Shown: positions 15,473-22,160 of the stretch, one piece after another
Layout of the letters: each line of letters opens with the position of its first letter
Numbering within the stretch: position 1 is the stretch's first letter
Assembly (NCBI GenBank): GCA_900553635.1
Contig: USDU01000011.1
Span: 1-22,833 of the forward strand
Source of the DNA: an uncultured Lachnospiraceae bacterium
Lineage (GTDB): Bacteria > Bacillota_A > Clostridia > Lachnospirales > Lachnospiraceae
DNA length: 22,833 nt
Direction: 5' to 3'
Position numbers and translations under genes: made by a program
Notes under the pieces: generated by a model
The model's database searches: none
Told to the model about the DNA's origin: nothing
Seen by the model: the letters and a program-made list of their open reading frames with translations, nothing else

Positions 15473-16825
15473 ATGGCCAAATGGTATGAAGAAGCCATTT
15501 TCTATCATATTTATCCGCTGGGACTTCTGGGCGCGCCCAAGACCCACACGGAGGACGGCGTGACCCACCGGCTACGGGAACTGGACGACTGGGTGCGGCA
15601 CATGAAGGAATGTGGATTCACGGCGACCTATATCGGACCGCTGTTTGAATCCACCAGCCACGGTTACGATACCAGGGATTATAAGCAGGTGGACAGCCGC
15701 CTGGGCGACAATGAGGATTTTAAGCATTTCGTAAAGCTTTGCCATGAAAATGGCATCCGGGTGGTGGTAGACGGCGTCTTTAATCACACCGGCCGCGAAT
15801 TTTTCGCATTCCGGGATATTCAGAAAAACCGGGAGAATTCCCCGTACCGTTGCTGGTATCAGGACGTGAGCTTCGAGGGTAATACCCATTACAACGACGG
15901 TTTTTACTACAAGGCCTGGCACAACTGCTTCGAACTGGCGAACCTGAATCTCTGGGATCGGGGCGTGAAGGATTACCTTCTGGATGTGGTGCGGTTCTGG
16001 ATTGACGAATTCGATATCGACGGTATCCGCCTGGACTGTGCAGACTGCCTGCAGTTTGATTTCATGAAGGAGCTGCGTTGGGTGACCGGTCAGAAAAAGG
16101 AGGATTTCTGGCTCATGGGCGAGGTGATTCACGGAGATTACGCCCGGTGGGTCAACGATGAGACGCTTCATTCGGTGACCAATTATGAGCTGTGGAAGGG
16201 TCTGTATTCCGGCCACAATGATCATAATTATTTCGAAATCGCCCATACCATAAGACGGCAGTTCGACGCGAACGGCGGCATTTACAAGGGATGCAGACTC
16301 TATTCCTTTGTAGAGAACCACGACGTAGATCGTATCGTCAATAAGTTAAAGGAAAAGGGCTTTTTACAGTCAGTATACACGTTACTGTACACACTGCCCG
16401 GTATCCCATCCGTCTACTACGGCGGCGAGTGGGGCGTGGAAGGCCGAAAAGAGGGAGCCTGCGACGATGGTCTGCGGCCCCACCTGGTACTTTCTGAGAT
16501 GGAGGCCAATCCGCCGATTCCGGAGCTAAAAGGATTGTTATGTAAACTGGGTGCCATCCGTCAGGCGAATCCGGCACTGACCGACGGCGTGTATCGGGAG
16601 CTGCTTCTGACGAACAGGCAGTACGCATTTGCCAGAATCCTGGGAAATGAGGCCATAGTCACAGCGGTGAACAACGACGCAAACCCGGTCCACATGGAAA
16701 TCAACTGTCCGGTGTCCGCATCAGGCGCACAGGAAGCGCTGATCGGCACGGATGCAGAGATCCGGGACGGCAGAATTATCTGGGAAATGCCCGCGTATGG
16801 CAGTGCAATATTTGTAATTTGTTAA
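15473..16825 (+). CDS. GH13 family alpha-glucan hydrolase (cytoplasmic alpha-amylase/neopullulanase-like)
   Basis: A 450-residue enzyme of glycoside hydrolase family 13, cutting alpha-1,4-linked glucans. All four conserved regions are visible: VVVDGVFNHTGR (region I), DGIRLDCAD with nucleophile Asp188 (II), LMGEVIHG with acid/base Glu217 (III), and FVENHDVDR with Asp284 (IV). There is no signal peptide or added carbohydrate-binding domain, so it acts inside the cell on stored glycogen or imported maltodextrins. AGGGGAGG at 15456-15463 lies nine bases before the ATG. It lies between tetR and glgB, suggesting a role in glycogen or maltodextrin turnover. Exact activity (alpha-amylase, cyclomaltodextrinase or maltogenic glucosidase) cannot be settled by eye. 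Confidence 0.9.
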   Translation: MAKWYEEAIFYHIYPLGLLGAPKTHTEDGVTHRLRELDDWVRHMKECGFTATYIGPLFESTSHGYDTRDYKQVDSRLGDNEDFKHFVKLCHENGIRVVVDGVFNHTGREFFAFRDIQKNRENSPYRCWYQDVSFEGNTHYNDGFYYKAWHNCFELANLNLWDRGVKDYLLDVVRFWIDEFDIDGIRLDCADCLQFDFMKELRWVTGQKKEDFWLMGEVIHGDYARWVNDETLHSVTNYELWKGLYSGHNDHNYFEIAHTIRRQFDANGGIYKGCRLYSFVENHDVDRIVNKLKEKGFLQSVYTLLYTLPGIPSVYYGGEWGVEGRKEGACDDGLRPHLVLSEMEANPPIPELKGLLCKLGAIRQANPALTDGVYRELLLTNRQYAFARILGNEAIVTAVNNDANPVHMEINCPVSASGAQEALIGTDAEIRDGRIIWEMPAYGSAIFVIC

Positions 16826-16899
16826 ATCAGCCTGAAGCATTTACTGCTGAAGGCGTGAGAAAGCGATTCCGGTATTTATAGTTAAATAGGGGTGAGATT

Positions 16900-18939
16900 A
16901 TGAAGGGTAAGAGAACACGGGCGGACGCCAAGGTAAGAGAGGCAGAAAAGGCGGCGAAGAGAGCCGCACAGGGAAATAAACCGAGGAAAATAGCTGCAGT
17001 AAAGGCAACAGAAACCGGGACAGCAACGGCACAGAAGCCGGAGGTATCCTGCTTCATCAGCGATTTTGACCAGTATCTGTTCGGACAGGGCAATCACTAT
17101 GATATTTTCCGGAAGCTGGGCGCGCATCTGACGGAGCATGAGGGACAGAAGGGCGTACATTTCGCAGTCTGGGCGCCCCATGCGGTGACAGTACACGTCA
17201 TCGGCGAATTCAACGGCTGGAATGAGACAAGCCATCCCATGAGCCGGCTGGATCCATTAGGAATCTGGGAGGTGTTCGTGCCGGGCGTACAGCTTGGCTG
17301 CCTCTATAAATATCTGATTGAGGCGCAGGATCACAGTCTGCTTTACAAGGCCGATCCTTATGCTACCGAGGCGGAGAGGCGTCCGGGTACCGCGTCGAAG
17401 GTATCCGATATCTCGGATTTCCGTTGGTCGGACAAGGACTGGATGGAGAAGCGGAAAAAGAAGGATCCGAAGGAAGAGCCCATGGCCATCTATGAGGTGC
17501 ATCCGGGTTCCTGGAAGAAGCATCCCCATGGTCCCAATGAGGACGGGTATTATAATTACCGGGAGCTGGCCCATGAGCTGGCAGATTATGTGCTGGAGAT
17601 GGGGTACACCCATGTGGAGCTGATGGGCATCGCGGAGCATCCCTTCGACGGCTCCTGGGGCTATCAGGTGACCGGTTACTATGCGCCCACCTCCCGCCAC
17701 GGCAGCCCGAAGGATTTCATGTATCTGATCAATTATCTGCATCAGAAGAAGATTGGCGTCATCCTGGATTGGGTTCCGGCCCATTTTCCCAAGGACGCCC
17801 ATGGTCTGGCGGACTTCGACGGCCAGCCGTTGTATGAGTATCCGGATCCCAGAAAGGGCGAGCATCCCGACTGGGGCACCAAGGTATTTAACTACGAGAT
17901 GAACGAAGTGAAGAACTTCCTGATTGCCAATGCCCTGTACTGGGTCGAGGAGTTCCATGTGGATGGACTGCGCGTGGACGCGGTGGCTTCCATGCTGTAC
18001 CTGGATTACGGCAGAGAGTCCGGCCAGTGGATTCCGAATAAGTTCGGCGGCAATAAGAACCTGGAGGCCATCGAGTTCTTCAAGCATCTGAATTCCGTGC
18101 TGCTGGGCCGCAACCCGGGCGCGGTGACTATCGCCGAGGAGTCTACGGCATGGCCCATGGTGACGGGCAGCCCCGAGGAAGATGGCCTGGGCTTCTCCTT
18201 CAAATGGAATATGGGCTGGATGAACGATTTCCTGGAATATATGAAGCTCGACCCCTATTTCCGGAAGGGCGCGCATAATATGATGACCTTCGCCATGACC
18301 TATGCCTACAGCGAGAATTATATTCTGGTGCTGTCCCATGACGAGGTGGTGCATCTGAAGCGCTCCATGATCAATAAGATGCCGGGCGAGTACGAGGAAA
18401 AATTCGCGAACCTGAAGGCGGCTTACGCGTTCATGCTGGGCCACCCGGGCAAGAAGCTGCTGTTCATGGGGCAGGAATTCGCCCAGCTTCAGGAGTGGAG
18501 CGAGGCCAGGGAGCTTGACTGGTATCTGCTGGAGCAGGACCAGCACCGGGAGCTTCAGGCCTTTGTGAAGGCGCTGCTGCATCTCTACCAGAAGCATCCG
18601 GCTCTCTACGAGCTGGATACCCATCCCGATGGCTTCCAGTGGATCAATGCCAACGACGGCTACCGCAGTATCTTCTCCTTCATGCGCTTCGACAAGGCGC
18701 GGAAGAAGAACCTGCTCTTTGTCTGCAACTTCACGCCGGTGGAGCGCCCTGATTACCGGGTGGGCGTACCGAAGAAGAAGCAGTACAAGCTGGTTCTGGA
18801 CAGCGACGCGGCAGAGTTTGGCGGCAGCGGCGTAGAGAAGCCGACCGTCTACAAGGCCGAGGCCGGCGAGTGCGACGGCCAGCCCTATTCGATTGCTTAT
18901 CCGTTTCCGGGGTATGGAGTGGCTGTGTTTGAGTTTTAA
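16900..18939 (+). CDS. glgB: 1,4-alpha-glucan branching enzyme GlgB
   Basis: A 679-residue glycogen branching enzyme that moves alpha-1,4 chains to alpha-1,6 positions. After an unusual Lys/Ala-rich N-terminal extension of about 50 residues come a CBM48-type beta domain (GVHFAVWAPHAVTVHVIGEF at 85-104), the GH13 barrel, and a C-terminal beta domain ending in GYGVAVFEF. Catalytic residues are Asp360 in DGLRVDAVASMLYLDY, Glu413 in TIAEESTAWP and Asp481 in LSHDEVVHLK. GNNWNEF-type glucan contacts are represented by KWNMGWMNDFLEY. AGGGGTGA about five bases before the ATG at 16900 supports the start and so the extension. It follows the GH13 gene by 74 bases with no terminator. The synthesis genes glgC and glgA are not in the window. 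Confidence 0.95.
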   Translation: MKGKRTRADAKVREAEKAAKRAAQGNKPRKIAAVKATETGTATAQKPEVSCFISDFDQYLFGQGNHYDIFRKLGAHLTEHEGQKGVHFAVWAPHAVTVHVIGEFNGWNETSHPMSRLDPLGIWEVFVPGVQLGCLYKYLIEAQDHSLLYKADPYATEAERRPGTASKVSDISDFRWSDKDWMEKRKKKDPKEEPMAIYEVHPGSWKKHPHGPNEDGYYNYRELAHELADYVLEMGYTHVELMGIAEHPFDGSWGYQVTGYYAPTSRHGSPKDFMYLINYLHQKKIGVILDWVPAHFPKDAHGLADFDGQPLYEYPDPRKGEHPDWGTKVFNYEMNEVKNFLIANALYWVEEFHVDGLRVDAVASMLYLDYGRESGQWIPNKFGGNKNLEAIEFFKHLNSVLLGRNPGAVTIAEESTAWPMVTGSPEEDGLGFSFKWNMGWMNDFLEYMKLDPYFRKGAHNMMTFAMTYAYSENYILVLSHDEVVHLKRSMINKMPGEYEEKFANLKAAYAFMLGHPGKKLLFMGQEFAQLQEWSEARELDWYLLEQDQHRELQAFVKALLHLYQKHPALYELDTHPDGFQWINANDGYRSIFSFMRFDKARKKNLLFVCNFTPVERPDYRVGVPKKKQYKLVLDSDAAEFGGSGVEKPTVYKAEAGECDGQPYSIAYPFPGYGVAVFEF

Positions 18940-18957
18940 ATTGGAATGAAATATTGG

Positions 18958-19008
18958 AAAGGCTGCTGCGGACAGATTTAAGAGAATCTGTCCGCAGCAG
19001 CCTTTTTA
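18958..19008 (+). terminator. Rho-independent terminator after glgB
   Basis: A perfect stem of 18 bp (18961-18978 with 18985-19002, arm GGCTGCTGCGGACAGATT) extends to 21 bp with A-T pairs. It has a six-base loop and is followed by five T residues. On the minus strand it is followed by TTTCC, so it may also weakly end the convergent gene. Confidence 0.92.
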
Positions 19009-19044
19009 TGGAATAGGAAATTCCGATAGAATTCCTTATTCCAT
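19006..19044. repeat. Second imperfect hairpin in the glgB / minus-strand gene gap
   Basis: TATGGAATA at the left pairs with TATTCCATA at the right, with an imperfect GGAAATTC/GAATTCC continuation inside. It directly abuts the glgB terminator. It has no T run of its own on the minus strand, so a terminator role is unproven. Confidence 0.5.
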
Positions 19045-19111
19045 AAAAGCAAGCAGAGTTTGCAAAGATGCGCACTCTTTTTTTAGAATAAATGATTTAC
19101 ATAATTCATTA

Positions 19112-19555
19112 TTATTCTTCGGACGGGAACTTCGCCTTCTCCAGCGCCCGCTCCACGGCTCCGAGGATTACCTGGGAGGTGTACTGGGTTTCTTCGGAGT
19201 AGTCCAGACCGTCCAGGGACTGGGTTTCACAAATCTGGTCCGCCAGGTTGTCGAGGGCGGGCTGCATCAGAGGGTACATGGTTTCGATGGTTTCGTCTAG
19301 GTTGTTGAAGGCGATGGCTTCGATGCGGGTCTCGCTTACGGTGACGGCTACGTCTACGGCGTTGCCTCCCAGGATGATGGACGAGGTGTAGACGCCGGGG
19401 GTGTATGCAGCATCGGCAGATGCAGGGCTCTTTTTGCCCTTCGGCGCGAACATGTAGACCAGCAGCAGAATCAGAAGGATGCCCAGTGCTACGAAGATGC
19501 CGGTGTAGATGAGCTCCTTCATGCGGAGCACGACGATTTTGGTTTTTGAACTCAT
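19112..19555 (-). CDS. Membrane-anchored small protein with degenerate FMN-binding-like domain
   Basis: A 147-residue protein of unknown function. It has a short basic N-terminus, one membrane segment at about residues 17-36, a small Ala/Ser linker, and a roughly 95-residue extracytoplasmic domain. That domain resembles the FMN-binding fold of RnfG/NqrC-type and small flavoprotein domains: YTPGVYTSSIILGGNAVDVAVTV, then LADQICETQSLDGLDYS, then TSQVILGAVERALEKA. In the flavinylated families the segment before the last helix reads SGATxTS; here it reads SEETQYTSQ at 120-128, so covalent FMN attachment is unlikely even though the surrounding frame is kept. AGGAGG (plus-strand 19563-19568) lies seven bases before the ATG. 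It lies downstream of the YitT gene on the same strand. Confidence 0.7.
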   Translation of the reverse strand: MSSKTKIVVLRMKELIYTGIFVALGILLILLLVYMFAPKGKKSPASADAAYTPGVYTSSIILGGNAVDVAVTVSETRIEAIAFNNLDETIETMYPLMQPALDNLADQICETQSLDGLDYSEETQYTSQVILGAVERALEKAKFPSEE

Positions 19556-19622
19556 GGGAAGCCCTCCTGCGGGGGATTCGATTGTTATAGGATATGCGGG
19601 AGGGGCGGGATCTATGACGGAC

Positions 19623-19701
19623 GGGGCGGGGCTTTGTAGTTATCTGTGTTCATCGTTTATCGGACACGGTGTATACAATGATAACTACAAAGTCCCGCCC
19701 C
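19623..19701. repeat. Long hairpin (22-bp stem, 35-base loop) between the YitT and FMN-like genes
   Basis: The arm 19623-19644 pairs with 19680-19701 over 22 bp with a single mismatch, which is G-U in the plus-strand RNA. Its shared core is CTTTGTAGTTATC flanked by GGGGCGGG. There is no T run on either side, so it is not a standard terminator. The outer right part TCCCGCCCCT (19693-19702) is also an exact complement of AGGGGCGGGA at 19601-19610, giving an alternative pairing. Function unknown. Confidence 0.8.
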
Positions 19702-19715
19702 TGATTTTGATTGCA

Positions 19716-20579
19716 CTATCGCTCAATGAAGCCCTCTCCGAGTACTTCCCGAACATCTGTCACGATAACAAAGGCGTTCGGGTCGCATTCTTTTGTCAGC
19801 TCTTTCAGGTAGACAATCTGCTTTTTTGCGACTACGCAAAAAAGCATGTTCTTGGCGTCTCCGGAGTACATGCCGGTGGCGGAGATGCCGGTGACGCCGC
19901 GGTCCAGATCGGTCATGAGGATCCGGGACAGCTCGTCGGGTTTTTCGGTGATGATGAAGGCGGCTTTGGAGAATTTCAGACCGTCTATCAGGCCGTCGGC
20001 GATGCGGGAAGTCAGATAGATGGCAATGATGGCGTAGAGGGCCATCTGGATGCCGAACAGGTATGCGCCGAACAGGACGATCAGGGTGTCCAGCAGCCAC
20101 ATGATGGTGGCGGTGCTGTAGTGGGGCAGAAAGTGCTGGATCAGGGCGGCGATGAGGTCCGTGCCGCCGGTGGTGGCCTGGACTACGAAGACAAGGCCGA
20201 TGCCGGCACCCATGATGAGGCCGCCGTAGAGGGCTGACAGCAGCAGGTCGCCTTCGGCGATGGGGATGACTGGAAGGACGGACAGCCAGAATGACAGCAT
20301 GACGGTGGCGAAGCCGGTGCGCAGCAGGTAGCGGAAGCCTTTGAGCTTCACAGCCAGCAGCAGGAACGGCACGTTCAGGATCAGGTTGGTGACGGACAGC
20401 GGGACGCCGCCGGGCACCAGTTTTTCGGTGAGCTGGCGGATGATAATGGCCAGACCGGAGAAGCCACCGGTGACGAGGCTTGCCGGGTCGAAGACGGACG
20501 CTACGGCGAAGGCCATCAGGGCAGTTCCGATGGTGATGAGCAGAATGTCCCGCAATTTCATTTTTCTAGTTACAGTCAT
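19716..20579 (-). CDS. YitT family membrane protein with DUF2179 domain
   Basis: A 287-residue protein of the YitT/YpjC family. The first two thirds hold about five or six hydrophobic segments with the family blocks FDPASLVTGGFSGLAIIIRQ, LYGGLIMGAGIGLVFVVQATTGGTD and YLTSRIADGLIDGLKFSKAAFIIT. The last 80 residues form a soluble DUF2179 domain, here VVAKKQIVYLKELTKECDPNAFVIVTDVREVLGEGF. Function is not established for the family; a transporter role is often supposed. The start has AAAGGGA (plus-strand 20589-20595) nine bases upstream. The likely promoter is weak (minus strand TTGCTT at 20641-20646 and an extended -10 at 20618-20623). It may be cotranscribed with the FMN-like gene through the long hairpin. 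Confidence 0.9.
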   Translation of the reverse strand: MTVTRKMKLRDILLITIGTALMAFAVASVFDPASLVTGGFSGLAIIIRQLTEKLVPGGVPLSVTNLILNVPFLLLAVKLKGFRYLLRTGFATVMLSFWLSVLPVIPIAEGDLLLSALYGGLIMGAGIGLVFVVQATTGGTDLIAALIQHFLPHYSTATIMWLLDTLIVLFGAYLFGIQMALYAIIAIYLTSRIADGLIDGLKFSKAAFIITEKPDELSRILMTDLDRGVTGISATGMYSGDAKNMLFCVVAKKQIVYLKELTKECDPNAFVIVTDVREVLGEGFIER

Positions 20580-20910
20580 TTTTTTAATTCCCTTTCAATA
20601 TGATCTTTCCACGATTCAAACTATCATAGGAAGTAAGAAAAAGCAAGGGGGAACTGCCGGATACTTCTTTGTGAACTATGCATAGGGGATTTCTGGGGAA
20701 TTTTATGAAGGTAAATTGCGGAAATGCATAAAAATTTTGCATTTCCTCTTTTCTATTTTGTAGTTTTGCATTAATATATAGATTAGGTATTTAGTGTTTT
20801 AGAGAAAACAGGGGTGTTTTTTTGTAAATTTTGCCAGATATGCGATGGGAGAAGGACTGGCGATATGCACAAATACAAAGACTATATGCAAAAAAGGAGC
20901 GGAGAGAGTT
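20580..20910. other. 331-base divergent regulatory gap between the YitT and PucR-like genes
   Basis: No gene is supported here. The left part holds the ribosome binding site and a possible weak minus-strand promoter for the YitT gene. The middle holds a perfect 9+9 palindrome at 20720-20746 and several TGCAT motifs. The right part is AT-rich (around 20750-20830), with no clean consensus promoter for the PucR-like gene; TTGCAT near 20766 followed by AT-rich sequence is the best but poor candidate. A short stem TGTTTT/AAAACA near 20797-20812 precedes a T run. Confidence 0.6.
20720..20746. promoter_or_regulatory. Palindromic site upstream of the PucR-like regulator, possible operator
   Basis: GGAAATGCA at 20720-20728 and TGCATTTCC at 20738-20746 are perfect inverse copies around an AT-rich nine-base centre. 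Further TGCAT motifs lie nearby, including CTATGCATAG near 20680 and TTTTGCATTAAT near 20764. The position between divergent genes, one of them a regulator, suits an operator; which protein binds is unknown. Confidence 0.5.
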
Positions 20911-21999
20911 ATGATTTCGAATCAGGTACTGCAGAATACGATTGACGGTCTCAAAGGAATTACCCGGATCGATCTTTGTGTGATTGATACCGAGGGTAAA
21001 GTTCTTGCGTCTACTTTTCCGGAGGCGGACGCTTATACAGGGTCTGTGCTTGCTTTCATTGATTCTCCGGCGGACAGCCAGGTGATTCAGGGCTTCCAGT
21101 TTTTTAAGATTTTTGACGATACGCAGTTGGAATATATTCTTCTGCTGAACGGCGGAAGTGAGGATGCGTATATGATTGGCAAGCTGGTGGTCTTCCAGAT
21201 CCAGAATTTACTGGTTGCATATAAGGAGCGTTTCGATAAAGATAATTTTATCAAGAACCTGCTTCTGGACAATCTGCTTCTGGTGGATATCTACAACCGC
21301 GCCAAGAAGCTGCATATCCAGACTGAGGTGCGCAGAGCTGTCTTTATCATTGAGACGGGGCGGGAGAAGGATACGGCTTCTCTGGAAAATGTGCGGACAC
21401 TGTTTGGCACCAAGTCCCATGATTTTATCACAGCTGTGGACGAGAAGAATATCATTGTGGTCAAGGAACTGGCAGATAATGAGGGGTATCCGGAGCTGAA
21501 CCGTACGGCCAGGGTGATCTGTGATCTGCTGAACAGCGAGGGCGACGAGCACGTTCATATCGCTTACGGCACCATTGTGAATGAAATTAAAGAAGTGTCC
21601 CGTTCCTACAAGGAAGCGCGGATGGCTCTTGACGTGGGCAAGATTTTCTTTGATGATAAGGATATTATTGCCTACAGTACGCTGGGTATCGGCCGTCTGA
21701 TTTATCAGCTGCCGATTCCGCTGTGCAAGATGTTTATCCGGGAAATTTTTGATGGCAAGTCTCCCGATGATTTTGACGAGGAGACTCTGACCACCATCAA
21801 TAAGTTTTTTGAGAACAGCCTGAATGTGTCTGAGACATCCAGACAGCTGTATATCCACCGCAATACACTGGTGTACAGGCTTGACAAGCTGCAGAAGAGT
21901 ACGGGCCTTGACCTGCGGGTTTTTGAGGACGCGATTACCTTCAAGATCGCGTTGATGGTTGTAAAGTATATGAAGTACATGGAATCTATGGATTATTAA
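20911..21999 (+). CDS. PucR/CdaR-like transcriptional regulator
   Basis: A 362-residue regulator of the CdaR/PucR type, also called sugar-diacid regulators. The C-terminal domain is the PucR helix-turn-helix: FFENSLNVSETSRQLYIHRNTLVYRLDKLQKSTGLDLR with the signature HRNTL at 316-320. The middle resembles the GGDEF-like domain of this family (HIAYGTIVNEIKEVSRSYKEARMALDVG). The N-terminal about 130 residues (IDLCVIDTEGKVLAST...) look like a small sensory domain. I chose the ATG at 20911 with AAGGAG and GGAGAGA just before it; an ATG at 20845 would add 22 residues with no family look. It is followed by a structured inverted repeat and then ftsE on the same strand. Ligand and targets are unknown. 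Confidence 0.85.
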   Translation: MISNQVLQNTIDGLKGITRIDLCVIDTEGKVLASTFPEADAYTGSVLAFIDSPADSQVIQGFQFFKIFDDTQLEYILLLNGGSEDAYMIGKLVVFQIQNLLVAYKERFDKDNFIKNLLLDNLLLVDIYNRAKKLHIQTEVRRAVFIIETGREKDTASLENVRTLFGTKSHDFITAVDEKNIIVVKELADNEGYPELNRTARVICDLLNSEGDEHVHIAYGTIVNEIKEVSRSYKEARMALDVGKIFFDDKDIIAYSTLGIGRLIYQLPIPLCKMFIREIFDGKSPDDFDEETLTTINKFFENSLNVSETSRQLYIHRNTLVYRLDKLQKSTGLDLRVFEDAITFKIALMVVKYMKYMESMDY

Positions 22000-22134
22000 T
22001 TACTGTTCGTAGACACTATTCCGCGAGGTGTTTTGGCATGGATATGCCAAAATCCCGAGGTATATAAGCGCGAACTTACACAGAATGTGTAAGTTCTGTG
22101 CATCGCGGAGCGTGTTACTGGAACAGTAACATTA
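21997..22134. repeat. Imperfect inverted-repeat element with cloverleaf-like folding before ftsE
   Basis: Outer arms TACTGTTC (22001-22008) and GAACAGTA (22121-22128) are exact complements, extended outward by TAAT/ATTA. Inside them CCGCGA (22021-22026) pairs with TCGCGG (22103-22108). Within that, two perfect hairpins stand side by side: TTTTGGCAT/ATGCCAAAA (22031-22052, 9 bp, loop GGAT) and GAACTTACAC/GTGTAAGTTC (22072-22096, 10 bp, loop AGAAT). A further hairpin TGTTACTG/CAGTAACA (22113-22131) competes with the outer stem. It fills the gap between the PucR-like stop codon and the ftsE ribosome binding site. It may be a structured leader RNA or a dispersed palindromic (MITE-like) element. 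Confidence 0.75.
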
Positions 22135-22160
22135 TTAAGCTTCGGCTGAGGAGTGAAAAA

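Noticed and set aside
17257..18624. Long open frame on the minus strand opposite glgB
   Set aside because: glgB is certain by its catalytic motifs. The antisense frame has His/Leu/Val-rich composition typical of a reversed GC-rich gene and no recognisable domain.
19509..20237. Plus-strand open frame opposite the YitT gene and across the hairpin
   Set aside because: Its Gly/Asp/Val-rich translation is an antisense image of YitT, which has clear family motifs and a ribosome binding site on the minus strand.
21997..22134. tRNA gene, because of the cloverleaf-like fold
   Set aside because: It lacks the conserved T-loop GTTCRA motif, a 7-base anticodon loop and arm lengths of a tRNA; the inner stems are 9 and 10 bp with 4- and 5-base loops.
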